From Bradyrhizobium sp. Y36 (GTDB lineage Bacteria; Pseudomonadota; Alphaproteobacteria; Rhizobiales; Xanthobacteraceae): a stretch of DNA of 64,000 bases. A program made the translations under genes and the position numbers. Positions 51,398-64,000 of this stretch are shown piece after piece. How positions within the stretch are numbered: the first letter of the stretch is position 1; each line of letters begins with the position of its first letter. The notes under the pieces were generated by a model. It searched no databases. It was not told the DNA's origin and saw nothing but the letters and a program-made list of their open reading frames with translations. The stretch is taken from contig NZ_NWTI01000009.1 of NCBI RefSeq assembly GCF_002531575.1, forward strand, positions 153,819 through 217,818, written 5' to 3'.

Positions 51398-52198
51398 ATG
51401 CCGAACCGGCTCGAAACCTGGCGCGTCGAGGCCTACAACACCGCCAAGCAATCCGAAAACAAGATGCATGACGACACGGTGGCGCGCCGCTTCGGCTTCT
51501 CCGGCGGTCTGGTGCCGGGCGTGGACGTCTTCGCCTACATGATGCACGTGCCGATCGCGCGCTGGGGACGCGATTTCCTGGAGCGCGGGCTGGTCGAGGC
51601 GCGTTTCATCAAGCCGGTCTATGATGGCGAGACTGCCGACGTCGACGCGACCGAGCACAACGGGCTGCTGACGCTCGAGGTGTTCAGCCGCACCACACTG
51701 TGCGCCACGGGGACGGCCTCGCTGCCGCCGGCAGCACCGGCGGTATCGCTCGGCGACTATGTCGCGGTGCCCGTGGTGGCCGAGCGAAAGCCGGTCAGTC
51801 CTGCGACCTTCGAGATGGGCAAATGGCTCGGTACGACGCCGCGCCGCTGGGCCGGGCAGGATGCGGCGGATTATCTCACTGACGTCAGGGAGACCGATCT
51901 GGTCTTCGCGCGCGAGGGGCTCGGCCATCCCGGCCTGGTCCAGCGCGTGATGAACCGCGTGCTGGTCGACAACACGATCCTGGGCCCGTGGATCCATGTC
52001 GGCAGCCGCATGCAGCTGCTGTCCGCGCTACGCGCTGGCGACGAAATCACCGCGCGGGCAAAGGTCACCGCGAACTACGAGAAGAAGGGCCACCGCTTCG
52101 TCGAGCTCGACGCGCTTGTCGTCGCCAACGGCACGACGCCGATCGCGCACTGCCACCACACCGCGATCTATCAGCCACGCGAGCAGGCGGCGGCATAG
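51398..52198 (+). CDS. Hot-dog / MaoC-like protein of unknown function
   Basis: 266 residues. The start HDDTVARRFGFSGGLVPGVDVFA and the following beta-rich segment read as a MaoC-type hot-dog half, and the second half (LGPWIHVGSRMQLLSALRAGDEITARAK, then ANGTTPIAHCHHTAIYQ) as another. A dehydratase or thioesterase-like role is therefore possible, but I do not see a complete hydratase Asp/His pair. AGGGACG precedes the ATG. It is divergent from YaiI and followed by a palindromic repeat. No operon partner. Confidence 0.7.
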   Translation: MPNRLETWRVEAYNTAKQSENKMHDDTVARRFGFSGGLVPGVDVFAYMMHVPIARWGRDFLERGLVEARFIKPVYDGETADVDATEHNGLLTLEVFSRTTLCATGTASLPPAAPAVSLGDYVAVPVVAERKPVSPATFEMGKWLGTTPRRWAGQDAADYLTDVRETDLVFAREGLGHPGLVQRVMNRVLVDNTILGPWIHVGSRMQLLSALRAGDEITARAKVTANYEKKGHRFVELDALVVANGTTPIAHCHHTAIYQPREQAAA

Positions 52199-52229
52199 GG
52201 CAGGACCGAGCCTGCCACCTCAAAGACGG

Positions 52230-52331
52230 TGTCATTCCCCGCGAAGGCTGGGAATCCAGTACGCCGCGGCCTGTCGGTCAATCACGGCCGCCTCGGAGTA
52301 CTGGATCGCCCGGTCAAGCCGGGCGACGACA
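52230..52331. repeat. Intergenic palindromic element, CCCCGCGAAGGC / TACTGGAT family (copy 2)
   Basis: Ends TGTCATTCCCCGCG and GGGCGACGACA, with ATCCAGTAC (about 52255) and GTACTGGAT (about 52298) as inner inverted repeats. Close in layout to 35151-35254. Between the hot-dog gene and the convergent molybdenum-enzyme gene. Confidence 0.75.
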
Positions 52332-52378
52332 GTTGTGGGTGTGGAAGGGTCGAGCGACCATCTCAGAATAAGATGGCC

Positions 52379-54751
52379 TCACGCCGCCTTTGCCTTCGCG
52401 TCCTGGATCGCGCGCCACACGCGCTCCGGCGTCAGCGGCATGTCGATGTGCTTGATGCCGTAGTCCGAGAGCGCATCGAGCACGGCGTTCACCACCGTCG
52501 ACAGGCTGCCGGCGCAGCCGGCTTCGCCGCAGCCTTTGCTGCCGAGCGGATTGGTCGTGGCGGGCACGGGATGATCGCCGATCGTCATGTTGGGCACGTC
52601 CTCGGCGCGCGGCAGGGCGTAGTCCATCAGCGAGCCCGTGATCGGTTGGCCGCTCTCGTCGTAGCGGATGTGCTCCATCAGCGCCTGTCCGATGCCCTGC
52701 ACGACGCCGCCATGGAGCTGGCCGGCGACCAGCAGCGGGTTGATGACCGTGCCGAAATCGTTGACCGCGCTGTAGCGCACGATCTGCACCACGCCGGTCT
52801 CAGGATCGATCTCGACCTCCGCGACGTGGCAGCCGTTCGGGAACGCCGAGGCGACCGGATCGCTGGTGTGATCGACATCGAGCGTATCAGGCACGCCGTC
52901 CGGCACTTTGCCGTCATGCAAGCGCTTGGCGAGCTCCATGATGTCGATGCTGCGGTCGGTACCGGCGATGGTGAAGCTGCCGCCCTCGAATTCGATGTCG
53001 GCTTCGGACGCTTCGAGCATGTGCGCCGCGGCGCGCTTGCCGTTCTCGATGACGAGCTTGGCGGCCCCCACGATCGCCTGGCCGGTCGCGGTGATCGAGC
53101 GCGAGCCGCCGGTGCCGTTGCCGGTGTGGACGATGTCGCTGTCGCCTTGTACGAGCTTGATGCTCTCGAAGGGGACGCCGAGCTGCGCGCTCAGCACCTG
53201 CGCGAACGGCGTGGCGTGGCCCTGGCCGTAATCGAGCGTGCCGGTGATGAGCTGTACGGTGCCATCGGCATCGAACACGATCTTGCCGAGCTCGGGGCTC
53301 GGCGGCGCGGTGACCTCCAGATAAGAGCCGACCGCGATGCCGCGCAGCTTGCCGGCCTTCTTGCTCTCCTTCTTGCGCTTGGCGAAATTCTCGTGGTCGG
53401 AGATTTCGAGCGCCTTGTTGAACACGGCCTGGAAGTCGCCGCTGTCATAGGTGACGCCGGAGGAGGCCGCGAACGGGATCTGGTTCGGCTTGATGAAATT
53501 GCGCTTGCGCAAGGTCAGCCTGTTGATCCCCATCTCGTCGGCGGCGCGGTCGATCAGCCGCTCCATGTAATAGTTCGCCTCCGGCCGGCCGGCGCCGCGA
53601 TAGGCGCCCATCAGCGTGGTGTTGGTCAGCACCACCTTGATGTCGACGCCCATCAGCGGTGTGCGGTAGACGCTGGAAAAGTTCTTGCCGGTGTTGAGCG
53701 AGAGCGGCCCGGGCGCGACGCCGGTGATGTAGGCGCCGACATTGCCGTAGCCGGACAGCTTGGCGGCGAGGAAGTGCCCCTCGGCGTCGAGTGCCAGCTC
53801 GGCATGGATCTTCTGCGCACGGCCGTGGCTGTCGGAGAGGAAGCTGGTCGAGCGCTCGTCGAGCCACTTCACCGGCCTGCCCAATTCCTTCGCCGCGTAC
53901 AGGATGCACATGTACTCGGGATAGTTGATGTTCTTCATGCCGAAGGAGCCGCCGACATTGGCGGTGAGGATGCGCACCTTCTCGTTCGGAACCTTCAGGT
54001 TCTTGGCGAGGTTGGCGCGGTTGCCGGCGACGCCCTGGGTCGGAACCTGAAGCGTGTAGCGCTCGGTCTTCTTGTCGAAGGAGGCAAGGCCGACGCGCGG
54101 CTCCATCGAGACCACGGCGACACGGGTGTTCTCGATGTCGATCTTGGTGACATGCGCTGCGCTGGCAAAGGCCGCGTTGACCTTGTCCATGTCGCCATAA
54201 TGGTAGTCGAGCACGACGTTGTCAGGGATGTGGTCGTAAAGCTGCGGCGCGCCCGGCCGGGACGCTTCCTCGGGATCCGTCACCGCCGGCAGCGGCTCGA
54301 CGTCGAGCTCGACCGCCTCGGCGGCGTCGCGGGCCTGCGCCAGCGTCTCGGCCACCACGAAGGCGACGGGATCGCCGACGAAGCGGACCTTGTCGGTCGC
54401 CAGCGGCTGGCGGTTGGTCTGGAGCAGGGGCGAGCCGTCGCGGCTCTTCAGCGGCAGGCCACAGGTGAAGGGACCGTAGCCGGCGGCATCGAGATCCTTG
54501 CCGGTCCACACGCCCAGCACCCCCGGCATCGCCTTGGCGGCGTCGATGCCGATGCCGCGGATGGTGCCATGGGCATGGGTGGAACGGACGACCACGGCAT
54601 AGGCCTGGCCGGGCAGATTGAAATCGTCGGTATAGCGGCCCTTGCCGCGCACCAGCGTGTCGTCCTCCTTGCGGCGGACGGGCTGCCCGACGCCATATTT
54701 TTGCAGTGCAATAGCGTTTTCGAGCGTGGACGATTTGGTGTGTTCTTGCAT
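52379..54751 (-). CDS. Molybdenum hydroxylase large subunit, CoxL-like (form II type)
   Basis: 790 residues, usual length for this family. Binds molybdopterin-cytosine dinucleotide. Seen: VGQPVRRKEDDTLVRGKGRY at the start; the active-site loop AYRGAGRPEANYYMERLID, the form II version rather than the AYxCSFR of true CO dehydrogenase; GGSRSITATGQAI; and GCGEAGCAGS with the catalytic Glu. It likely hydroxylates an aldehyde, acid or heterocycle. The small (2Fe-2S) and medium (FAD) subunits that normally flank it are absent. The start at 54751 is chosen over one 8 codons upstream; CAGG lies before it. Confidence 0.9.
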   Translation of the reverse strand: MQEHTKSSTLENAIALQKYGVGQPVRRKEDDTLVRGKGRYTDDFNLPGQAYAVVVRSTHAHGTIRGIGIDAAKAMPGVLGVWTGKDLDAAGYGPFTCGLPLKSRDGSPLLQTNRQPLATDKVRFVGDPVAFVVAETLAQARDAAEAVELDVEPLPAVTDPEEASRPGAPQLYDHIPDNVVLDYHYGDMDKVNAAFASAAHVTKIDIENTRVAVVSMEPRVGLASFDKKTERYTLQVPTQGVAGNRANLAKNLKVPNEKVRILTANVGGSFGMKNINYPEYMCILYAAKELGRPVKWLDERSTSFLSDSHGRAQKIHAELALDAEGHFLAAKLSGYGNVGAYITGVAPGPLSLNTGKNFSSVYRTPLMGVDIKVVLTNTTLMGAYRGAGRPEANYYMERLIDRAADEMGINRLTLRKRNFIKPNQIPFAASSGVTYDSGDFQAVFNKALEISDHENFAKRKKESKKAGKLRGIAVGSYLEVTAPPSPELGKIVFDADGTVQLITGTLDYGQGHATPFAQVLSAQLGVPFESIKLVQGDSDIVHTGNGTGGSRSITATGQAIVGAAKLVIENGKRAAAHMLEASEADIEFEGGSFTIAGTDRSIDIMELAKRLHDGKVPDGVPDTLDVDHTSDPVASAFPNGCHVAEVEIDPETGVVQIVRYSAVNDFGTVINPLLVAGQLHGGVVQGIGQALMEHIRYDESGQPITGSLMDYALPRAEDVPNMTIGDHPVPATTNPLGSKGCGEAGCAGSLSTVVNAVLDALSDYGIKHIDMPLTPERVWRAIQDAKAKAA

Positions 54752-54960
54752 GGAATCGACCTGAAAAGCCGGCATTTGCGCATTTTCGCGGCAGCGGGGC
54801 ACCGGACCCCACTGAAATAACCCACCACCCCGTTCACGACAACGCACGAATGGGCATGGTCCCATGTGATGCGTTGTTGCGCATACCCGCCGCGCTGCTA
54901 ATGTTTCAGGCGAAAAAGCAATTCCAGACCGGCCCGACCGGCCGCGGAAAGACAGTTTGT

Positions 54961-56034
54961 ATGAATGACCACACGCGGCTCCGCGACGGCCATGGGCCGC
55001 ACGGTGAGCTGGAGGGGTCGATGGCGGCGGTGGCGTTGGCCACCGAATCGGCCGTCGGCGCGCAAGTCGCCGGAACCGGCGTCTATGCGGCGCTGGACCT
55101 CGGCACCAACAATTGCCGGCTGCTGATCGCCTGTCCGACCCAGGACGGCTTTCGTGTCGTCGATTCCTTCTCGCGCATCATCCGGCTCGGGGAGGGCGTT
55201 TCCGCGACCGGCTCGATCAGCGATGCCGCGATCGAGCGCGCCATCGCCGCGCTCAGCATCTGCCGCGACAAGATCAATTTGCGCAAGGCCCGCCGCTTGC
55301 GGCTGATCGCAACCGAAGCCTGCCGCGCGGCCTCGAATGCGGAGGGCTTCCGCAGCCGCGTCGCGGCCGAGACCGGCATCGAGCTGGAGGTGATCGACCG
55401 CGAGACCGAAGCCGCGCTCGCCGTGCTCGGCTGCTCGCCGCTGGTCGACCCCAGGGGGCGCGGGGCGATCCTGTTCGACATCGGCGGCGGCTCGACCGAG
55501 CTGGTGCGGATCGAGCGCGACGCTCAAAACCCGGAGCCGCGCATCAAGGCGTGGATGTCGATCCCGTATGGCGTTGTCACGCTCGCCGAGCAGTTTGGCG
55601 GCCGCGACGTCACGCCGGAGATCTACGCCGCGATGGAGCAGGAGGTCGCAAGCCACGTCGCGCCGTTCGCCGAAGCGCATGGCGGCGATCTCGCCGACAT
55701 GCATCTGCTCGGCACCTCCGGCACTGTGACGACGCTCGCCGGCATCCACCTCAATCTCGCGCGCTACGACCGTCGCCGCATCGACAGCATCTGGATGAAC
55801 GATGCAGACATCACCGCGACCATCAAAAAGCTGCTCGGCATGAGCTACGAGGAGCGCGCGAACAACAGCTGCATCAGCGTCGAGCGCGCCGATCTCGTGC
55901 TGGCCGGCTGCGCCATCCTCGATGCGATCCGCCGCGCTTTCCCGCTGCCGCGCCTGCGCGTCGCCGACCGGGGCCTGCGCGAAGGCATGCTGGTCGAGAT
56001 GATGCGCGAGGACGGCGCGCTCAGGAGCTGGTGA
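54961..56034 (+). CDS. Ppx/GppA-family phosphatase
   Basis: 357 residues. Actin-like ATPase fold: YAALDLGTNNCRLLIA (phosphate 1), IDRETEAALAVLG, ILFDIGGGSTELVRI (phosphate 2), LLGTSGTVTTLAGI and the C-terminal VADRGLREGMLVEMM. It hydrolyses polyphosphate or pppGpp, a stringent-response enzyme. The first 35 residues before the fold are variable. The ATG at 54961 has GGAAAGAC before it. It precedes rlmE by one base, so the two are co-transcribed, a pairing common in alphaproteobacteria. Confidence 0.92.
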   Translation: MNDHTRLRDGHGPHGELEGSMAAVALATESAVGAQVAGTGVYAALDLGTNNCRLLIACPTQDGFRVVDSFSRIIRLGEGVSATGSISDAAIERAIAALSICRDKINLRKARRLRLIATEACRAASNAEGFRSRVAAETGIELEVIDRETEAALAVLGCSPLVDPRGRGAILFDIGGGSTELVRIERDAQNPEPRIKAWMSIPYGVVTLAEQFGGRDVTPEIYAAMEQEVASHVAPFAEAHGGDLADMHLLGTSGTVTTLAGIHLNLARYDRRRIDSIWMNDADITATIKKLLGMSYEERANNSCISVERADLVLAGCAILDAIRRAFPLPRLRVADRGLREGMLVEMMREDGALRSW

Positions 56035-56035
56035 G

Positions 56036-56728
56036 ATGGCGAAAGACACCACCGGCCGCTTGCACGTCCAGGTCAAGACCGGCGGCAAGCGCAAATTGTC
56101 GTCGAAGCTGTGGCTCGAACGCCAGCTCAACGATCCCTATGTCGCCAAGGCCAAGGCCTCGGGCTATCGCTCGCGTGCCGCGTTCAAGCTTCTGGAGATC
56201 GACGACAAGTTCCGGCTGCTGAGGCCGGGCATGGCCGTGGTCGATCTTGGCGCTGCGCCCGGCGGCTGGAGCCAGATCGCCGCCAAGCGCGTCGGCTCGA
56301 CCGAAGGCAAGGGCAAGGTCGTTGCGATCGACTTGCTGGAGATGCCCGAGATTCCCGGCGTCGACTTCGCCCAGCTCGACTTCATGGACAATGACGCGCC
56401 CGAGAAGCTCACGGCGATGCTGGGCGGCGGCGCCGACGTCGTGATGTCCGACATGGCCGCCAACACCACCGGCCACCGCAAGACCGACCAGCTTCGCATC
56501 GTCGGCCTGGTCGAAACGGCCGCCGCGTTCGCCTGCGACGTGCTCAAGCCCGGCGGCACGTTCCTGGCCAAGACGTTCCAGAGCGGCGCCGACGCCGATC
56601 TGCTCGCCCAGCTCAAACGCGATTTCGCCACCGTGCGTCACGTCAAGCCCGCCGCGAGCCGGCAGGATTCTTCGGAGCGCTACGTGCTGGCGACGGGATT
56701 TCGCGGCGGAGCAAGTAGCGAGACGTAG
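56036..56728 (+). CDS. rlmE: 23S rRNA (uridine-2'-O)-methyltransferase RlmE
   Basis: 230 residues. Methylates U2552 of 23S rRNA with S-adenosylmethionine. Seen: SGYRSRAAFKLLEIDDKF with the first catalytic Lys, the SAM site VVDLGAAPGGWSQIA, DVVMSDMAANTTG with the Asp, GGTFLAKTFQ with the second Lys and SERYVLATGF with the Glu, the full K-D-K-E set. The basic N-terminus (GGKRKLSSKLW) is normal. Starts one base after the phosphatase stop. Confidence 0.96.
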   Translation: MAKDTTGRLHVQVKTGGKRKLSSKLWLERQLNDPYVAKAKASGYRSRAAFKLLEIDDKFRLLRPGMAVVDLGAAPGGWSQIAAKRVGSTEGKGKVVAIDLLEMPEIPGVDFAQLDFMDNDAPEKLTAMLGGGADVVMSDMAANTTGHRKTDQLRIVGLVETAAAFACDVLKPGGTFLAKTFQSGADADLLAQLKRDFATVRHVKPAASRQDSSERYVLATGFRGGASSET

Positions 56729-56736
56729 CCGCGGGG

Positions 56737-56937
56737 CTAATCGCACAAGTGCGAGATCGGCCACTCTGCCGGAACGGTCCGTTCCGCGGACGCGCGCGCC
56801 TGAACGATCAAGGCGGCGGCGTGAACGACCAGAAATGCGGCGGCGACGGCCAGCAGCCAACCCGTTTCGTTTCGGGGGGCGGGACGCGCGGTGGGTTTTG
56901 CGCGAGCTGACCTGTTTGCGACAATCATTGCTGGCAT
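56737..56937 (-). CDS. Small membrane protein of unknown function
   Basis: 66 residues if the whole frame is used. A basic N-terminus (ANRSARAKPTARPAPR) precedes one hydrophobic span (WLLAVAAAFLVVHAAALIV) and a short polar tail. Two in-frame starts are possible (56937, or three codons later at MIVANRS). No clear ribosome site. Convergent with rlmE, 8 bp from its stop. It could be a chance frame in GC-rich DNA, but the orderly basic-hydrophobic layout argues for a gene. Confidence 0.45.
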   Translation of the reverse strand: MPAMIVANRSARAKPTARPAPRNETGWLLAVAAAFLVVHAAALIVQARASAERTVPAEWPISHLCD

Positions 56938-57208
56938 CCGACGGCTCGCAAACGGCGCGACCCGTCATCGGGTGTCCTGTGTCGTCTGAGGGTGTGTGAG
57001 GCGTAGCAGGACGAAATGCCATCAACGCGCGTTGACGGGACCGAGCAGGGCATCGCGCGGGCCTGCTGGGCCAGCGAATCCGACCTTATCATCAACGGCG
57101 GTTGATCGCGGGCGCGGTGTGAGGGGCGCGCCGGAATTGACGCTGGACGAGAGCGAGGCGCTCCTGCAAAGGATGCGCGTGGTTGGCGGGCGAGGAGATG
57201 GGGCCGGA

Positions 57209-59701
<2,493 letters not shown>

Positions 59702-59746
59702 GGCGCCGCGGCGGACGTAGCCGTCAGAAGTGAGTTCGGAAAGCCG

Positions 59747-60436
59747 ATGTCGACCAGTGTGCTCGTTGTTGAGGATGCGCCGGAGATCCGGCTGATGCTG
59801 ACCTCGTTCCTGAAGGAGCAGGGCATGGCCGTGCATGGCGTTGCGACCGGCGCCGAGCTGCGCACGGCCTTGCCCACGCTCCGGCCGGACATCGTCCTGC
59901 TCGACATCAACCTTCCTGACGCCGACGGCATCGCGCTGGCGCGCGAGCTGCGGCTCGGCGAGCAATGCGGCCTGATCTTCGTCACCAGCCGCGACTCCGA
60001 AGACGACATGCTGTCCGGCCTCGATGCCGGCGGAGACGATTACGTCTCCAAGCCGATCAATCTGCGCACGCTGCTGGCCCGAATCCGCAGCGTGCTGCGG
60101 CGAACGACGGAGTCGGTCATCACCTTTGACGGCTGGATCCTCGATCCGGTCCGGCGCGAGCTATTCCGCCCTGATGGAAGCATGGTCCAGTTGACCGCGG
60201 GGGAGTTCAACATCCTCGTGGCGCTGGCCTCGCACATGACGCAGCCGCTCAGTCGCGACTTCCTGCTCGACGTCATCTCGAACCGCGATCCCAGGGAGAT
60301 CAGCGAGCATACGGTCGACAATCTGATCGTGCGGCTGCGCCGGAAGATGCAGCTTGGCAGTGTCGCAGCGCCGATCGCGACGGTGCGCGGCGTCGGCTAC
60401 GCCCTGGTCCCCCTGCAGCCGGCGACCCGGTCCTGA
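59747..60436 (+). CDS. OmpR/PhoB-family response regulator
   Basis: 229 residues. Receiver domain with acidic pair VVEDAPE, phospho-acceptor Asp53 in IVLLDINLPDADG, Thr in FVTSRDSEDD and Lys in YVSKPIN; C-terminal winged helix (LTAGEFNILVALASHM, SEHTVDNLIVRLRRKMQ, IATVRGVGYALVP). The neighbouring hybrid kinase is the probable donor, by position. It regulates transcription when phosphorylated. No target site is evident in the window. Confidence 0.93.
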   Translation: MSTSVLVVEDAPEIRLMLTSFLKEQGMAVHGVATGAELRTALPTLRPDIVLLDINLPDADGIALARELRLGEQCGLIFVTSRDSEDDMLSGLDAGGDDYVSKPINLRTLLARIRSVLRRTTESVITFDGWILDPVRRELFRPDGSMVQLTAGEFNILVALASHMTQPLSRDFLLDVISNRDPREISEHTVDNLIVRLRRKMQLGSVAAPIATVRGVGYALVPLQPATRS

Positions 60437-60457
60437 GACGCCTGGGCCGCCGCAGGT

Positions 60458-61948
60458 TCACCCCAGCCGTTGATCCCGCACGTCCTGCGTATCCTCGGAT
60501 GCTGCCTTGACGCCGGCCTTGGCCGCGCCCTTGCCGGCGCCCTTGCGGCTCGCAATCTCCACCGCCTGGCGGCCGGAGATCTCGTGGCCGGCATCCGCAG
60601 GCATCTGCCAGAAGAACCAGCTCGACATCGCCGAGGTCAACGCGACCACGAGGAAGGCCGGTGCGAACACGGTCGCGTCGATCTCGCTGACATGGTGGAA
60701 CCACATCGTCGTCTCCACGCAGGCCGCGCCGACGGCGACGCCTGCGGAGACCGCAAGCTGCTGGTTGACGCTGACGAGGGTAGTGGCGCGGCTCATCTGC
60801 GCGGTCTCGACGTCGGCATAGGCGACCGTGTTGATCGCGGTGAACTCCAGCGAGCGGAAGAAGCCGCCGACCACCAGGATGACCATGATGATGAGCAGGG
60901 GCGTCGTCACCGTGAACAGTGCGCACACCGCGAGGAAGAACGCGCTGACGATCGCGTTCACCGTCATCAGGTTGCGGAAGCCGAAGGTGCGGATCAGGCG
61001 TGCCGCCAGCGTCTTCATGCCCATGGCCCCGAGCGAGGAGGCAAAGGTGACGAGGCCGGAATGGAACGGCGACAGCCCGAAGCCGATCTGCATCAGGAGC
61101 GGCAGCAGGAACGGCAGTGCACCGATGCCGAGCCGGAACAGGAAGCCGCCGTACACGGCCGCGCGTAGCGTCGGCAGCTTCAGAAGCGAAAAATCGAGCA
61201 CCGGCGAGCCGGTGCGCCGGGCGTGAATGACGTAGAGCGTCATCGAGATCACGCCGCCGGCGATCAGCGCCGCGACCGTGCTCCACGGCAGCAGGTTGAG
61301 ACCGGCCACCGAGAGGCCGAAGGCAATGCCTGCGAGCCCGATGCCGGCGAGCACCATGCCGTAGAGATCGAACGGCTCGCGTTCCTCGCTCTTGATCGGG
61401 TCGATGAACTTCAGCGCCATGAAGATGCCGAGCAGCCCGATCGGGAGGTTGATCAGGAAGATCCAGTGCCACGACGCGTAGGTCGTGATGAAGCCGCCGA
61501 GCGGCGGCCCGATCACCGGACCGATCAGGGCAGGGACCGTCACCCATGCCATGGCGTTGACCAGCGCGCTCTTGTCCACCGACCGCAGCAGCACGAGACG
61601 CCCGACCGGCGTCATCATCGCTCCGCCCATGCCTTGCAGGATGCGCGCGAACACGAAATCGGTGACCGAACTCGAGAGAGCGCAGCCAACCGATCCCACC
61701 ATGAACACGCCGACCGCGATCGCGAACACCATCCGCGCGCCGAACCGGTCGGCGGTCCAGCCGCTCGCCGGGATGAATACCGCGAGCGACAGCAGATAGG
61801 AGGTGATCGCGAGCTTCAGCGTCAGCGGACTGGTGCCGATGTCGGCCGCGATCGCCGGCAACGAGGTGGCGATAACAGTCGAGTCCATGTTCTCCATGAA
61901 GAGAGCAGTGGCGACGATCAGCGGGATGACGCGTTGCTTGTCGACCAT
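60458..61948 (-). CDS. MFS transporter, DHA2 (EmrB/QacA) type drug exporter
   Basis: 496 residues, fourteen predicted spans. Seen: VATALFMENMDSTVIATSLP at span 1, with the family D-x-T pattern; GWTADRFGARMVFAIAVGVF, motif A between spans 2 and 3; ILQGMGGAMMTPVGRLVLL and VIGPPLGGFITTYASWHWIF, motif C. It exports drugs or organic compounds with protons. The Lys/Ala-rich C-terminal tail is cytoplasmic. No strong ribosome site. Convergent with the response regulator gene; no membrane-fusion partner is adjacent. Confidence 0.9.
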   Translation of the reverse strand: MVDKQRVIPLIVATALFMENMDSTVIATSLPAIAADIGTSPLTLKLAITSYLLSLAVFIPASGWTADRFGARMVFAIAVGVFMVGSVGCALSSSVTDFVFARILQGMGGAMMTPVGRLVLLRSVDKSALVNAMAWVTVPALIGPVIGPPLGGFITTYASWHWIFLINLPIGLLGIFMALKFIDPIKSEEREPFDLYGMVLAGIGLAGIAFGLSVAGLNLLPWSTVAALIAGGVISMTLYVIHARRTGSPVLDFSLLKLPTLRAAVYGGFLFRLGIGALPFLLPLLMQIGFGLSPFHSGLVTFASSLGAMGMKTLAARLIRTFGFRNLMTVNAIVSAFFLAVCALFTVTTPLLIIMVILVVGGFFRSLEFTAINTVAYADVETAQMSRATTLVSVNQQLAVSAGVAVGAACVETTMWFHHVSEIDATVFAPAFLVVALTSAMSSWFFWQMPADAGHEISGRQAVEIASRKGAGKGAAKAGVKAASEDTQDVRDQRLG

Positions 61949-62072
61949 GACGGATTGGTAATGAAAATCGGAAGAGGGGTGGAGTTGCGGCTTATCACCG
62001 CCGCTGGTCCCGGACCATCGCGGATCGACGCATAGCACCTAAGTCCCGCGTAACAACGGTGTGACCCTCCCT

Positions 62073-62149
62073 CCGTCATTCCGGGCTGGCGGCTTCTCGC
62101 TCCCTCGTCGTTCCGGGTTCGCGACTTCCTCGCGCCCCGGAATGACGGT
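62073..62149. repeat. Intergenic palindrome, CATTCCGGGG family (copy 3)
   Basis: Exact 13-bp inverted repeat CCGTCATTCCGGG (62073-62085) and CCCGGAATGACGG (62137-62149). Sits in the 425-bp gap between the exporter and guaB, where I see no other feature than the guaB leader and ribosome site AAGGAG. Confidence 0.85.
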
Positions 62150-62373
62150 GGAGGAGAGGGCGGACCGAGCCCATCTCCGCTGAATTGGGGGTAAAAAAGC
62201 CTGTGCATGGCTGGCCAGCGGTCCGAATTGCTTTGATTCGTCACGCGGCCGTGCTATCGACCCGCGTCAACCCCACCGATGGGCTCCGATTCTCCAGGCG
62301 ATGCCGCAAGGTACGCCGAGGGCGGCGCTCATCCATTAGCATTTGCGGCAAGGCCGCAGGAAGGAGTTGGCAA

Positions 62374-63867
<1,494 letters not shown>

Positions 63868-63914
63868 TCTCGCTTTCGCTGCGCGTCGGTTGGGTCGCGC
63901 TCGCCTCACGGACG

Positions 63915-64000
63915 TGTCATTCCCCGCGAAGGCGCAGGGCTGTCCGGGGAAGTCTATGCATAACAGAAGCTGATCTGGTCGGGAGAGCCTCTTTCGCGGG
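63915..64000. repeat. Left end of an intergenic element, CCCCGCGAAGGC family (cut by window edge)
   Basis: TGTCATTCCCCGCGAAGGCG at 63915-63934 is the left end of the family seen at 52230. The matching right end is not in the remaining bases, so either it lies beyond the window or this copy is a truncated remnant. Confidence 0.5.

Noticed and set aside
52229..54820. Plus-strand frame of 863 codons opposite the CoxL-like gene
   Set aside because: It begins inside the palindromic element at 52230 and has no recognisable domain; the reverse strand has the complete molybdenum enzyme.

Overview
The window is a GC-rich chromosomal segment from an alphaproteobacterium, most likely Bradyrhizobium or a close relative in the Nitrobacteraceae. 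The grounds are the density of CoA-ester catabolism genes, the TAXI-TRAP transporter, the solitary TadG/TadE-like genes, the acetoacetate decarboxylase next to a DUF3734 patatin, and several families of palindromic intergenic elements whose wording I recognise from Bradyrhizobium genomes. I see no rRNA, tRNA, CRISPR array, prophage, insertion sequence or plasmid functions. The species call is from memory of sequence style, not from a search.

Layout. 1-1201: end of an Entner-Doudoroff pair (kdgK-like kinase, eda). 1261-7067: an acyl-CoA degradation block (SCP2-type thiolase, class III CoA-transferase, thiolase-like protein lacking the nucleophilic Cys, and its DUF35 partner), then a 33-residue membrane peptide on the other strand, a carboxymuconolactone-decarboxylase-type protein and a MazG-like protein. 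7073-17210: two divergent units around one IclR-type palindrome. Leftward run a small biotin carrier protein, a TAXI solute-binding protein, a fused TRAP permease and a glutaminase-STAS-cNMP-binding fusion. Rightward run the IclR regulator, a carboxyltransferase and a GMC oxidoreductase. 17380-22614: a secreted protein, a GlcD-type FAD dehydrogenase and a three-gene TadG/TadE/TadE cluster. 22883-26011: TetR, AhpD-like protein, a decayed acyl-CoA dehydrogenase and an atypical CoA-transferase A/B pair.

26797-27748 is a 950-bp stretch without a convincing gene. It matches, from memory, a recurrent Bradyrhizobium repeat with strong hairpins. 27749-36751: patatin, acetoacetate decarboxylase, CorA-type channel, OprB porin, MFS carrier, biosynthetic-type thiolase, enoyl-CoA hydratase and PaaI thioesterase. 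Two promoters here share a 14-bp palindrome ATGATG(AT/TA)CATCAT. 36816-43090: TetR, then a LysR regulator divergent from a complete distal valine-catabolism operon (methylmalonate-semialdehyde dehydrogenase, isobutyryl-CoA dehydrogenase-like, 3-hydroxyisobutyryl-CoA hydrolase, 3-hydroxyisobutyrate dehydrogenase). 43219-47793: acyl-CoA synthetase, MaoC hydratase, SDR and a flavoprotein.

47902-56728: DSD1-type PLP enzyme, Uup-type ABC-F ATPase, YaiI protein, hot-dog-type protein, an orphan molybdenum hydroxylase large subunit, Ppx/GppA phosphatase and RlmE. 57209-60436: a hybrid histidine kinase and an OmpR-type response regulator. 60458-63867: a DHA2-type drug exporter and guaB.

The theme is carbon catabolism through CoA thioesters: at least three thiolase-fold proteins, three CoA-transferase polypeptides, an acyl-CoA synthetase, hydratases, dehydrogenases and thioesterases, each small set with its own TetR, LysR or IclR regulator. 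The points most worth following are the transporter-glutaminase operon, the Cys-less thiolase/DUF35 pair, the shared ATGATG palindromes, the 33-residue membrane peptide and the repeat landscape.
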